DNA from: Chloroflexota bacterium
GTDB lineage: Bacteria > Chloroflexota > Dehalococcoidia > SM23-28-2 > RBG-16-64-32
NCBI GenBank assembly: GCA_022561095.1
Contig: JADFRV010000016.1
Coordinates: forward strand, 1 to 21,351
Length of the DNA: 21,351 nt
Direction of reading: 5' to 3'
The notes under the pieces were generated by a model. It made no database searches. It was not told the origin of the DNA and saw only the letters and a list, made by a program, of their open reading frames with translations. The translations under genes and the position numbers were made by a program. Below are positions 6,361-14,901 of the stretch, one piece after another (positions within the stretch are counted from its first letter, which is position 1; every line of letters starts with the position of its first letter).

Positions 6361-8718
6361 ATGCCCGAGTTGAACGAGTACAAGCCCGGGACAGCGTTCA
6401 CCGGCGTCATCGGACGGACGTACGACCAGTCCGAGCCTGCGTGGCCGGAACCCCTCCGCGCCAAAGAGGGCGCACCCAACGTACTGTTTTTCATCCTAGA
6501 CGATACTGGCTTCGGCCAGCTCGGCTGCTACGGCAGCCCGATCGACACGCCGAACCTGGACGCGCTCGCGGCGAACGGCCTCCTGTACAACAACATGCAC
6601 ACGACGGCCCTCTGCTCGCCGACGCGGACGTGCGTGCTGACGGGGCGGAATCATCACTCGAACGGAATGGCGTGTATCACGGAGGGTTCTACGGGCTTTC
6701 CCGGGGCGAACGGCAACATTCCGTTCGAGAACGGGTTTCTGTCGGAGATACTGCATCAGCACGGCTACAGCACGTACGCCGCCGGCAAGTGGCACCTGAC
6801 GCCGGCCGACCAGATTTCCGCGGCGGGTCCGTACGACCGCTGGCCGCTCGGCCGGGGCTTCGAACGATACTACGGATTTCTCGGCGGCGATACGCACCAG
6901 TACTATCCCGACCTGACGTACGACAACCATCGTGTCGAGCCACCGAAGACGCCGGAGGAAGGCTACCACCTGACTGAGGACCTGGCCGACAGAACGATCT
7001 CGTTCATCGCCGACTCCAAGCAGGTCGCGCCAAACAAGCCGTTCTTCTTGTATTTCGCCACGGGCGCGATGCATGCGCCACACCACGTGCCGAAGGAGTG
7101 GGCCGACCGCTACGCCGGCAAGTTTGACGATGGGTGGGAAGCCTATCGAGAGAAGACGTTCGCAAGGCAGAAGGAGCTGGGCATCGTCCCGCAGGACGCG
7201 GAGCTGTCGCGACACGACCCGGATGTGAAGCCGTGGGACGATTGCTCGGCGGAAGAGAAGAAGCTCTACGCGAGGATGATGGAGGTCTACGCGGGCTTCC
7301 TGGAGCACACGGATCACCAGTTCGGCAGGATCCTCGACTTCCTTAAGACGATGGGCGAGCTGGACAACACGCTTGTCATGGTGCTCTCCGACAACGGAGC
7401 AAGTTCCGAGGGCGGGCCTGAAGGTTCGGTGAACGAGAACCTCTTCTTCAACTTCGTGCCGGAGTCGCTTGAGGAGAACCTCGCGGCGATCGATGAACTG
7501 GGCGGTCCCAAGCACTTCAACCACTATCCGTGGGGCTGGACCTGGGCAGGCAACACGCCCTTCCGCCGCTGGAAGCGCGAGACCTACCGCGGCGGCATCA
7601 GCGACCCGTTCATCGTCCACTGGCCCCAGGGGATAAAGGCGAAGGGCGAAGTCCGCACCCAGTACGCCCATGCCACCGACCTGGTGCCCACGGTGCTGCA
7701 AGCTCTCGGCCTTGAACCGCCCACCACGATCAAAGGCGTCGCCCAATCTCCGATCGAAGGTGTGAGCCTTGCTCATACGTTTGACGATGCAAATGCTCCC
7801 ACGAAGCACGGCACCCAGTACTTCGAAATGATGGGCCACCGCTCGATCTACCACGATGGCTGGCGGGCGGTCTGCCCCTGGCCGGGCACGTCGTTCAGCG
7901 AATCCGGCAGGACGTTCGGAACGCCGATCCCGGCCGAAACGCTGACCGAGCTCGACGCGAACGACTGGGAGCTCTACCACGTCGCCGAGGACTTCGCCGA
8001 GAACCACAATGTGGCGGCCGAGAATCGGCCCAAGCTCATCGAGATGATCGCTCAGTGGTACGTAGAGGCGGGCAAGTACAACGTCCTGCCCGTGGACGGG
8101 CGGGGCCAGCAGCGGTTCGCGGAGCCGCGGCCTCAGATCGCGCCGGGCCGCGACAGCTACACGTACTACCCGGGTACGCAGGAGGTGCCGGTCAACGCCG
8201 CCGCCCCAATCATCAACCGCCCCCACAGCATCACCGCGGCCGTCGAGATCCCGGCCGGCGGCGCAGAGGGCGTACTGGTCTCCCAGGGCGGCATCGACGG
8301 CGGCTACACCTTCTTCGTGAAGGACGGCAAGCTCCGCTACACCTATAGCTACGTGGCGCGCACGTACTATCACGTCGAGTCGAACCGGCCGGTGCCCGAG
8401 GGCCGCCATCAGCTTCGCTATGAGTTCGAGGTCACTGGCGAGCCGGACATTCTCAATGGCAGAGGAGCTGCCGGCCGCGGCCAGCTCTATATCGACGGAG
8501 AGCTAGTCGGCCAGGTGGAGATGCCGGTGACGAACCCGATAGTGCTCGGACTGGCCAGCGGCGTGGCCGTCGGCGCGGACGCCGGCGCCCCCGTCACCGA
8601 CGAGTACGAGCCGCCGTTTGAGTTCACCGGCACACTCCACAAGGTGGTCATCGACGTGAGTGGCGAACTCATTAGGGACACCGAGGCCGAGATGCGTGCC
8701 ATCATGGCCCGGCAGTAG
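6361..8718 (+). CDS. Arylsulfatase (AtsA/AtsD type), first copy
   Basis: The start is ATG 6361 (785 aa). ATG 6355 abuts the AAGGAGG site with no spacer, while 6361 has six bases. Numbering from 6355, the type I sulfatase site is complete: metal ligands DD at 49-50, formylglycine motif CSPTR at 87-91, GKWHL at 144-148, H240 and H243, SDNG at 345-348 and K407. The enzyme hydrolyses sulfate esters and needs Cys87 converted to formylglycine, which the FGE at 13640 can do. Residues about 630-785 form a beta-rich C-terminal domain of lectin-like look. Length agrees with the roughly 787-aa mycobacterial AtsA/AtsD enzymes. No signal peptide is visible, so it is probably cytoplasmic. The substrate is unknown. 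The first 100 residues are about 70 percent identical to the second copy. Confidence 0.93.
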   Translation: MPELNEYKPGTAFTGVIGRTYDQSEPAWPEPLRAKEGAPNVLFFILDDTGFGQLGCYGSPIDTPNLDALAANGLLYNNMHTTALCSPTRTCVLTGRNHHSNGMACITEGSTGFPGANGNIPFENGFLSEILHQHGYSTYAAGKWHLTPADQISAAGPYDRWPLGRGFERYYGFLGGDTHQYYPDLTYDNHRVEPPKTPEEGYHLTEDLADRTISFIADSKQVAPNKPFFLYFATGAMHAPHHVPKEWADRYAGKFDDGWEAYREKTFARQKELGIVPQDAELSRHDPDVKPWDDCSAEEKKLYARMMEVYAGFLEHTDHQFGRILDFLKTMGELDNTLVMVLSDNGASSEGGPEGSVNENLFFNFVPESLEENLAAIDELGGPKHFNHYPWGWTWAGNTPFRRWKRETYRGGISDPFIVHWPQGIKAKGEVRTQYAHATDLVPTVLQALGLEPPTTIKGVAQSPIEGVSLAHTFDDANAPTKHGTQYFEMMGHRSIYHDGWRAVCPWPGTSFSESGRTFGTPIPAETLTELDANDWELYHVAEDFAENHNVAAENRPKLIEMIAQWYVEAGKYNVLPVDGRGQQRFAEPRPQIAPGRDSYTYYPGTQEVPVNAAAPIINRPHSITAAVEIPAGGAEGVLVSQGGIDGGYTFFVKDGKLRYTYSYVARTYYHVESNRPVPEGRHQLRYEFEVTGEPDILNGRGAAGRGQLYIDGELVGQVEMPVTNPIVLGLASGVAVGADAGAPVTDEYEPPFEFTGTLHKVVIDVSGELIRDTEAEMRAIMARQ

Positions 8719-8860
8719 GCGGGGATGGCGTCGCGCGTTCGCAGGGGGCCAGATCCTGAGCAGCTGTCTGGCTGCCGGGATGCTGTCCGCGGCGTGTCCC
8801 GAATTAGTTCGCCCAGACAGATCGGATCACTCGCCAAAGGTATTCGGTGATAGGAGATAA

Positions 8861-11233
8861 ATGGAGATGTCAAAATTGATTGAGTACAAACCCGGAGCAA
8901 CCTTCCCCGGCAAGATCGGGCGTACGGCTGAGGAATCCACGCCCGCCTGGCCCCAACCTATACGCGCCAAGGAGGGCGCACCCAATATCCTGTTCTTCAT
9001 CCTTGACGACGTCGGCTACGGGCAGCTCTCATGCTTCGGTGGGCTGGTGGAGACGCCGAACATCGACCGCGTGGCGGAGAACGGCCTCCGCTATGCGAAC
9101 ATGCACACCACTGCGCTCTGCTCGCCGACCCGCTCCTGTGTCCTCACCGGCCGCAACCACCACTCCAACGGCGTGGCCTCCATCATGGAGACCGCAACCG
9201 GCTACCCGGGCTACGACGCGCGCATGCCGTTCGAGAACGGCATGCTGCCGGAGATGTTGCTGCAGCACGGGTACAACACGTTCTGCATCGGCAAGTGGCA
9301 CCTGTCGCCGTCGGAGGACAACACTGCCGCCGGCCCCTTCCACCGCTGGCCGATGGGGCGCGGCTTCGAGCGCTTCTACGGCTTCCTGGGCGGCGAGACC
9401 AACCAGTGGTACCCCGACCTGACCGAGGATAATCGCTCGGTCCAGCAGCCGAAGCCGCCGGAAGAGGGCTACCACCTCAACATCGACCTCGCCGACAAGG
9501 CCATCAAGATGGTCCTTGACGCCCACGTTAACGCGCCGGAGAAGCCCTTCTTCCTCTATTACGCTACCGGCGCGGCGCACGCGCCGCACCACGTCGAGAA
9601 GGAGTGGATTGACAAGTACAAGGGCAAATTTGACGCAGGCTGGGACTCGTACCGCGAGCAGGTTTTTCAGCGCCAGAAGGAGATAGGGTTGTTGCCCGCT
9701 GACGCGCAACTGGCGGAACGCGACCCGGACGTGCCGGTGTGGGACACGCTGTCGCCTGACGAAAGACGCCTCTACGCTCGCTTCATGGAGGTCTACGCCG
9801 GCTTCCTGTCGCAGACGGATTTTCACTTCGGACGCATCCTCGACACTCTGGAAAAGATTGGCGAGCTGGACAACACGATCATCATGGTATTGTCCGACAA
9901 CGGCGCTTCCGCCGAGGGGGGGCCGGTTGGCTCGGCCAACGAGATGCTCTTCTTCAACAACATCCCCGAGTCGTTCGAGGACAACCTGGCCCAGATCGAT
10001 GACCTCGGCGGCACGAAGAGCTACAACCATTACCCCTGGGGCTGGACCTGGGCAGGCAACGCGCCCTTCCGCCGCTGGAAGCGGGAGACCTACCGCGGTG
10101 GCTCTACCGACCCCTTCATCGTCGCCTGGCCGAAAGGCATCAAGGCTCGGGGCGAGGTGCGCCAGCAGTACGCCCACGCCGTTGATATGGTGCCCACCGT
10201 CCTTGACGCACTGGGCATCGAAGCGCCACGGGCGGTCCGAGGCGTAGCCCAATCCCCGCTGGAAGGCGTGAGCTTCGCCCACACCTTCGACGCGCCTGAT
10301 GCGCATACCCAGCACGTTACGCAGTACTTCGAGATGTTCGCTCATCGCGCCATCGACCATGATGGCTGGCGGGCGGTCTGCCCCTGGCCTGGCGTCAACT
10401 TCACCGAAGCCGCCAAGAAGGGCCGTCAGTTTGGCTCTCCCGTCCCGCCGGAAGTCCTGGACGAATTGGAGACCAGCGCCTGGGAGCTGTACCACATCGC
10501 CGAAGACCCAACCGAGTCCCGCGATGTGGCCGCCCAGCACCCGGCGAAGCTGCGCGAGCTGATCTCGCTGTGGTGGACGGAGGCGGGCAAGCACAAGGTC
10601 CTTCCCCTTGACGGCGATGTCAAAACGCGCATGGTCGTCGAGCGTCCTCAGACGTCAAGGCCGCGCAGCCGCTTCACGTACTACCCGGGGCTCTCGGTCA
10701 TTCCGCAACCCGCGACGCCTAAGATCTTGAATCGCCCGCACAGCATCGAAGCAGACGTTGAGATCCCGGCCGGGGGCGCTGAAGGCATCCTGCTCGCCCA
10801 GGGCGGCGCCGCCGGCGGAATTGCCTTCTACGTTAAGGATGGGAGGCTGCACTTTGCCCACAACTACGCCGGAAAGGAGATATTCGAGGTCGAGGCGCAG
10901 GCGGAACTGCCCGCGGGACGGCACAGTCTGCGCTTCGAGTTCGAGCCGACCGGCCAGCCCGACTTCGCCACCGGCAAGGGAGCCCCGGGGCGCTTGCAGC
11001 TTTACATCGATGGCACGCTTGTCGGGAACGCGGACGCGCCGCACACCACCCCTATGATCTTCGAGCTTGAGGGGCTCTCCTGCGGATACGACTTCGGGGC
11101 GCCGGTGCTGGAACGCGTCTACCAGCCGCCGTTCACCTTCACCGGCACCATCCATAGCGTGACCTTGGACGTCTCGGGGGAGCTGGTCGAGGACGACGAG
11201 GCGACGTTGCGCCGCCTCATGGCCCAGCAGTAG
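8861..11233 (+). CDS. Arylsulfatase (AtsA/AtsD type), second copy
   Basis: The product is 790 aa from ATG 8861 behind AGGAGA; ATG 8867 is a possible alternative. It aligns without gaps to the first copy over at least 350 residues. The same catalytic set is present: DD 49-50, CSPTR 87-91 (followed by SCVLTGR, a good formylglycine context), GKWHL 144-148, H240, H243 and SDNG 345-348. The C-terminal beta-rich domain is also kept and ends DEATLRRLMAQQ. The tandem position 142 bases after the first copy indicates duplication and divergence, perhaps for a second substrate. No signal peptide is visible. The esterase gene follows within ten bases, so they are probably co-transcribed. Part of this gene's 3' end reappears at 12261-12365. 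Confidence 0.93.
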   Translation: MEMSKLIEYKPGATFPGKIGRTAEESTPAWPQPIRAKEGAPNILFFILDDVGYGQLSCFGGLVETPNIDRVAENGLRYANMHTTALCSPTRSCVLTGRNHHSNGVASIMETATGYPGYDARMPFENGMLPEMLLQHGYNTFCIGKWHLSPSEDNTAAGPFHRWPMGRGFERFYGFLGGETNQWYPDLTEDNRSVQQPKPPEEGYHLNIDLADKAIKMVLDAHVNAPEKPFFLYYATGAAHAPHHVEKEWIDKYKGKFDAGWDSYREQVFQRQKEIGLLPADAQLAERDPDVPVWDTLSPDERRLYARFMEVYAGFLSQTDFHFGRILDTLEKIGELDNTIIMVLSDNGASAEGGPVGSANEMLFFNNIPESFEDNLAQIDDLGGTKSYNHYPWGWTWAGNAPFRRWKRETYRGGSTDPFIVAWPKGIKARGEVRQQYAHAVDMVPTVLDALGIEAPRAVRGVAQSPLEGVSFAHTFDAPDAHTQHVTQYFEMFAHRAIDHDGWRAVCPWPGVNFTEAAKKGRQFGSPVPPEVLDELETSAWELYHIAEDPTESRDVAAQHPAKLRELISLWWTEAGKHKVLPLDGDVKTRMVVERPQTSRPRSRFTYYPGLSVIPQPATPKILNRPHSIEADVEIPAGGAEGILLAQGGAAGGIAFYVKDGRLHFAHNYAGKEIFEVEAQAELPAGRHSLRFEFEPTGQPDFATGKGAPGRLQLYIDGTLVGNADAPHTTPMIFELEGLSCGYDFGAPVLERVYQPPFTFTGTIHSVTLDVSGELVEDDEATLRRLMAQQ

Positions 11234-11242
11234 GAGGGTAGA

Positions 11243-12241
11243 GTGAAAGAACATGAAGAGACTTCGTGGAGCATCGGGGCCAGAACGTTGCCCGGGCCCG
11301 CCGGAGCAAGTGATGTCCTGCGAAACGCGATCGTGAGCGGCCCTGTGCCCGATGTGGAGGCGGTTGGGCGGGCTGCCCCCAAGAACGAGGCCGAATGGCT
11401 CGCGGCCATCGCGGAACTTGATGAAGAAAAACGGCCACTGGTACGGGACCTCATCGAGCAGTTTCCGGTTTCGGTTGAAAACGATGAGATTGGGGGGGTC
11501 AATGTCTGTCACGTGACTCCGGCGGAGGTTGATCCCAGGCACGAGAACCACCTGTTTAGTTACGTGCATGGGGGGGCCTACATTTTGAACGGCGGTGAGG
11601 CGGGTCTACTCGAAGCCATCGTGATCGCCCTCCGGGCCAAGATGCGGGTGCTGTCCATCGACTACCGAATGCCGCCCCAGCATCCCTTTCCGGCCGGGCT
11701 GGATGATGTCGTGACCGTCTATCAGCACCTGCTAGGGAATCGACCGGCAAAGTCGATGGCCCTGGGCGGCAGCTCGGCCGGTGGCGGCCTGATCTTGGCC
11801 GCGGTACACAAGTTTATCCAACTGGGCCTGGATCTACCGGGCGCACTTTACGCCGGAACGCCCTGGACCGACCTGACCAAGACCGGCGATTCATACTACA
11901 CGAACGAAGGGATAGACCGGCTGCTCGTAACCTACGATGGCGTCCTGGAGGGAGCGGCCCGGCTGTATGCCGGGGACAATGACCTGAAAGACCCGCTAAT
12001 CTCTCCGATTTACGGAGACTTCCACGGCTTTCCGCCCACGTTTCTGGTAACGGGGACGCGCGACCTGTTCTTGAGCAACACCGCTCGAGCGCACATTGCA
12101 CTTCGGGCAGCGGGCGTGGTGGCCGACCTCCTCGTCTACGAAGGAGCGTCCCATGGTGAATATGGTTCTGAGGCGGATTCGCCAGAGCATCAGCAGACGT
12201 ATGGAGAGCTGAATGCGTTTCTGTTACAGCACCTTCAGTAG
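11243..12241 (+). CDS. Alpha/beta hydrolase, HSL-type esterase
   Basis: The product is 332 aa from GTG 11243, with GGAGGG just after the sulfatase stop; the nearby ATG 11252 is out of frame. Family motifs are in order: oxyanion motif HGGAY at 109-113, nucleophile elbow G-S-S-A-G with Ser178, acid Asp274 (GTRDLFLSN) and His304 (ASHGEY). This is the hormone-sensitive-lipase branch, which hydrolyses short acyl or aryl carboxylic esters. No signal peptide is visible, so it acts in the cytoplasm. Tight coupling to the sulfatase suggests it works on the same compounds, for example by cleaving a carboxylic ester before or after desulfation; that is inference. The first 80 residues form a cap-like region typical of the family. 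Confidence 0.9.
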   Translation: MKEHEETSWSIGARTLPGPAGASDVLRNAIVSGPVPDVEAVGRAAPKNEAEWLAAIAELDEEKRPLVRDLIEQFPVSVENDEIGGVNVCHVTPAEVDPRHENHLFSYVHGGAYILNGGEAGLLEAIVIALRAKMRVLSIDYRMPPQHPFPAGLDDVVTVYQHLLGNRPAKSMALGGSSAGGGLILAAVHKFIQLGLDLPGALYAGTPWTDLTKTGDSYYTNEGIDRLLVTYDGVLEGAARLYAGDNDLKDPLISPIYGDFHGFPPTFLVTGTRDLFLSNTARAHIALRAAGVVADLLVYEGASHGEYGSEADSPEHQQTYGELNAFLLQHLQ

Positions 12242-12260
12242 TGCAGGCAGTGGGCGGACC

Positions 12261-12365
12261 ATGAATGTCGGTCACCGCACCATCCATAACCTCACCGTGG
12301 ACGTGCCCGGCGACCTCATCGAGGATGACGAGGCGACGTTGCGACGCATGATGGCCCAGCAGTAG
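12261..12365 (+). pseudogene. Remnant 3' end of a third arylsulfatase
   Basis: Bases 12272-12365 closely copy the last 90 or so bases of the second sulfatase (11153-11233). The translation reads GHRTIHNLTVDVPGDLIEDD and ends DEATLRRMMAQQ before TAG, against GTIHSVTLDVSGELVEDD and DEATLRRLMAQQ in the intact gene. The frame is open from ATG 12261 (34 codons), but no ribosome site of note precedes it and the catalytic domain is gone. I read it as the scar of a third sulfatase copy that once followed the esterase, or of recombination between copies. Confidence 0.75.
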
Positions 12366-12400
12366 GGCGCGATGGTCGCAGGCGATAAGAAGGAATCCTC

Positions 12401-13072
12401 ATGGGCAGCGTGATCGGAGAGGTCCTCCCGGTGGCGGTGGCGGTTGCGGTGAGCCCCGTCCCCGTCATCGCTGTCATCCTCATGCTCTTCACGCCGGAGG
12501 CCAGGACGAACAGCGTCGCCTTCCTCCTCGGCTGGCTGCTGGGGTTGATCGTGGTCGGTAGCATCGTGTTGATCGCCGGTGATGTCGCCTCAGACGACTC
12601 AGGGGAGTCCACGGTCTCCGGGGTGGTGAAGCTGGTTTTCGGGCTGCTATTCCTGGTGCTCGCCGTCCGGTCCTGGCGGTCGCGGCCCAAGGCGGGTGAG
12701 GATCCGGAAATGCCGGGCTGGATGGCCGCCATCGACGGTTTCGGTGCCGTGAAGTCGGCCGGGATCGCTGCGCTGCTGTCCGGGCTCAACCCCAAGAACC
12801 TCGCCCTCACCGTCGCCGCCGCCGCCACCATCGCCGCCGCCGGGCTCACCACCGGCGAGGAGATCGGCGCCTTCGCCATCTTCGTGACCATCGCCAGCAT
12901 CACCGTGGCGGCTCCGGTGCTCGTCTATCTGATCATGGGGGACCGGGTGCAAGGTGGCCTGAACAGCCTCAAGGAATGGCTCATCGCCAACAACAACACG
13001 GTCATGGCCGTGTTGCTCGTCGTGCTCGGCGCCAAGCTGCTCGGCGACGGCATCAGCATCCTCAGCAATTGA
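12401..13072 (+). CDS. GAP/SfLAP family membrane protein
   Basis: A 223-aa integral membrane protein starts at ATG 12401 with AAGGA nine bases upstream. About six helices are visible: residues 7-28, 38-60, 73-90, 118-150, 158-182 and 200-220. The start VLPVAVAVAVSPVPVIAVIL and the motif GLNPKNLALTVAAAATIA (about 129-146) are typical of the GAP family (Sap, sulfolipid-1-addressing protein, PF11139). In mycobacteria, members assist export of glycopeptidolipid or sulfolipid. Family assignment is firm, but the cargo here is unknown. Its place between sulfatases and their activating enzyme makes a sulfated lipid or exported conjugate an attractive guess. It follows the sulfatase relic by 35 bases and is probably part of the same transcript. 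Confidence 0.85.
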   Translation: MGSVIGEVLPVAVAVAVSPVPVIAVILMLFTPEARTNSVAFLLGWLLGLIVVGSIVLIAGDVASDDSGESTVSGVVKLVFGLLFLVLAVRSWRSRPKAGEDPEMPGWMAAIDGFGAVKSAGIAALLSGLNPKNLALTVAAAATIAAAGLTTGEEIGAFAIFVTIASITVAAPVLVYLIMGDRVQGGLNSLKEWLIANNNTVMAVLLVVLGAKLLGDGISILSN

Positions 13073-13178
13073 CGCCGTGCAGGGAGACGCTGGCTCGGCA
13101 AATGGAAGTGACAGTAGTGCCACCCAAAGGGAAACCGTCGGCACGCGCCGAGCCTCCTTCGGTGCAGGCTGAAGCGTC

Positions 13179-13643
13179 ATGATAATCGCGGGCATCGCGT
13201 CACTACTGGGGGCCCCAATTTGGATCGTCGTGACGCTCGTGGCTCTCCTGTTCTGGCGCAGTCGTTGGGTACGGCGCCGGTCCGGCTCGTTTAAGTGCGC
13301 CGTTCGCCGCGCTTCCGGTGATGTCACTGATGCGATCGTCGACGTCCCCTCTAAATTCAAGCTGGGATACGGCCTGTGGGTGAGTAACGTGTTCATCTGG
13401 GAAAAAGGGAGGGCCACGTTCAGAGATATCCTTCTGCCAGTGGACGGGATCGATGAGGGAGGCGTGCGCAGAGCAAATCCCAAGGAGGTAAAAGGTCTGG
13501 GAGCGGAACCTGTTATCGCAACCCTGGTTGTCGGAACCGGGGCCAGGGTGGAGGTGGCTGCGCGGGCCGAGGACCGTGGCATCGCGCTGGGGCCGTTCCT
13601 TAAGCGGGCCGCCGAGAAGACGGAAGGAAGGACACCACAATGA
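13179..13643 (+). CDS. DUF2550-like membrane-anchored protein
   Basis: The product is 154 aa from ATG 13179. One N-terminal helix (about residues 5-26, IASLLGAPIWIVVTLVALLF) is followed by RSRWVRRRSG and a small beta-rich domain beginning SFKCAVRR. That layout and the RSGSFKC-type junction resemble the actinobacterial DUF2550 family; the match is moderate. Function unknown. The ribosome site is weak, and the start overlaps the stop of a 26-codon ORF (13102-13182, ATGA arrangement), so coupling is possible. Its own TGA overlaps the FGE start by four bases (ATGA 13640-13643), which ties it to FGE expression. Confidence 0.72.
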   Translation: MIIAGIASLLGAPIWIVVTLVALLFWRSRWVRRRSGSFKCAVRRASGDVTDAIVDVPSKFKLGYGLWVSNVFIWEKGRATFRDILLPVDGIDEGGVRRANPKEVKGLGAEPVIATLVVGTGARVEVAARAEDRGIALGPFLKRAAEKTEGRTPQ

Positions 13644-14626
13644 CCGATAGATCCACAACGAAACCCGCTCCTGAGGGAGAGCCGAACGAAGCCGCCTGCT
13701 GCGCGGCGAGCAGGCCGAACGAGCGGGCCCTGGGAGGAGTGGCGGAAGCCGTTTCTCTGACAACCGCCAGCGCCTCCACCGACGGGATGACACTGATTCC
13801 CGGCGGCGAGTTCCTGATGGGCACCGCAGATGAGGCCGGCTACCCGGCCGATGGCGAGGGGCCGGTCCGCGAGGTCAGACTGCGGGGCTTCTGGATCGAC
13901 GCTATGGCTGTCTCGAATGAGCGCTTCGCCGCGTTCGCAGACAACACGGGCCACCTCACTGAAGCGGAGCGGTTCGAGTGGTCCTTCGTTTTTGCCGGCC
14001 TGCTTCCCCCCGATTTCGCGGACACCAGAAGCATCGCAGCGGCGCCCTGGTGGCGGCAGGTGTTCGGCGCTGACTGGCGCCACCCCGAGGGGCCGAACTC
14101 CAACATCAACGGGCGCCCGGACCATCCAGTCGTTCATGTGTCCTGGAACGACGCATTAGCGTACTGTACCTGGGCGGGAATGCGCCTGCCCACCGAGGCG
14201 GAGTGGGAGTACGCCGCCCGCGGCGGACTGGAGCAGAAGCGCTACCCCTGGGGCGATGAGCGCGAACCCGACGGCCAGCACCGAATGAACGTCTGGCAGG
14301 GCGAGTTCCCCAACCAGAACACGGTTGATGACGGGTACTTCGGCACCGCACCGGTGAGTGCCTTCCGTCCCAATGGCTATGGCCTATTCAACATGACCGG
14401 GAACGTCTGGGAGTGGTGCTCGGACTGGTTTAGCCCAACGTATTATGCGAACGGCTCGCGTGACAACCCCGCAGGGCCTCCGTCTGGAGACGCGAAGGTG
14501 ATTCGAGGCGGCTCGTACCTGTGCCACGACTCCTACTGCAACCGATATCGAGTGGCGGCCCGAACGCGCAACACACCTGACAGCTCCACCGGTAATATGG
14601 GCTTCCGCTGCGCAATGGACGCCTGA
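13640..14626 (+). CDS. Formylglycine-generating enzyme (sulfatase activator)
   Basis: The product is 328 aa from ATG 13640, overlapping the previous stop by four bases. The FGE-sulfatase fold spans about residues 48-326: MTLIPGGEFLMGT, VSWNDALAYCTWAG, RLPTEAEWEYAARGG, GNVWEWCSDWF and the terminal GNMGFRCA. The two active-site cysteines are kept as Cys295 and Cys300 (SYLCHDSYCNRYR), with the same spacing as Cys272/Cys277 of Streptomyces FGE. The enzyme uses O2 and copper to turn the cysteine of CxPxR motifs into formylglycine; both sulfatases upstream carry CSPTR. There is no signal peptide, which fits cytoplasmic modification of nascent sulfatase. An N-terminal CCAASRPNE segment is also seen in other bacterial FGEs. 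Confidence 0.95.
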   Translation: MTDRSTTKPAPEGEPNEAACCAASRPNERALGGVAEAVSLTTASASTDGMTLIPGGEFLMGTADEAGYPADGEGPVREVRLRGFWIDAMAVSNERFAAFADNTGHLTEAERFEWSFVFAGLLPPDFADTRSIAAAPWWRQVFGADWRHPEGPNSNINGRPDHPVVHVSWNDALAYCTWAGMRLPTEAEWEYAARGGLEQKRYPWGDEREPDGQHRMNVWQGEFPNQNTVDDGYFGTAPVSAFRPNGYGLFNMTGNVWEWCSDWFSPTYYANGSRDNPAGPPSGDAKVIRGGSYLCHDSYCNRYRVAARTRNTPDSSTGNMGFRCAMDA

Positions 14627-14785
14627 CCTAGATCTCGCAATCACTAGACCTCGAACCTTTCACGCGTGGCACCCCAACTACGCGTAGCGACGTTTGACGC
14701 AACGCCCGAGACCGTGTTTTCAATCGCCTCGCGGAATTCCCTGCCTGTCAGGCCTATCTGCGGCCACCGTCAAGCGAGGTGCACT

Positions 14786-14824
14786 ACTAAGAAATGATTA
14801 CAAATGTACTTATGATTCGCGATG
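14786..14824 (+). promoter_or_regulatory. 39-bp repeated upstream motif, copy C
   Basis: This copy keeps AAATG-ATTA in the first half and the AATGTACTTAT core, and ends GCGATG. It lies 77 bases upstream of the PLDc_N gene, close to the spacing of copies A and E. A stem follows at once: GATGGCC (14821-14827) with GGCCCATC (14841-14848), one bulge. The rest of the 275-base gap 14627-14901 shows no gene. Confidence 0.68.
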
Positions 14825-14901
14825 GCCTGCGTCTCATCTTGGCCCATCATCTGTACCATCGGTGAGCCAGTATTCCCTATCTGGGGAAAGGAGTATTCGA
14901 C

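Noticed and set aside
6496..8409. Very long minus-strand ORF (637 codons) opposite the first sulfatase
   Set aside because: It is the codon-bias shadow of a GC-rich gene: Arg/Val/Leu/Ala-heavy composition, no domain, and a fully supported sulfatase on the + strand.
9029..10594. Long minus-strand ORF (521 codons) opposite the second sulfatase
   Set aside because: Same reason; its sequence resembles the shadow ORF of the first copy because the two sulfatases are related.
13102..13182. 26-codon ORF overlapping the DUF2550-like start by ATGA
   Set aside because: No ribosome site and unremarkable Pro/Ala-rich sequence; mentioned only as possible coupling.
12647..14137. Minus-strand ORF of 496 codons across the GAP, DUF2550-like and FGE genes
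   Set aside because: It spans three well-supported + strand genes, has shadow-like composition and no recognisable domain.
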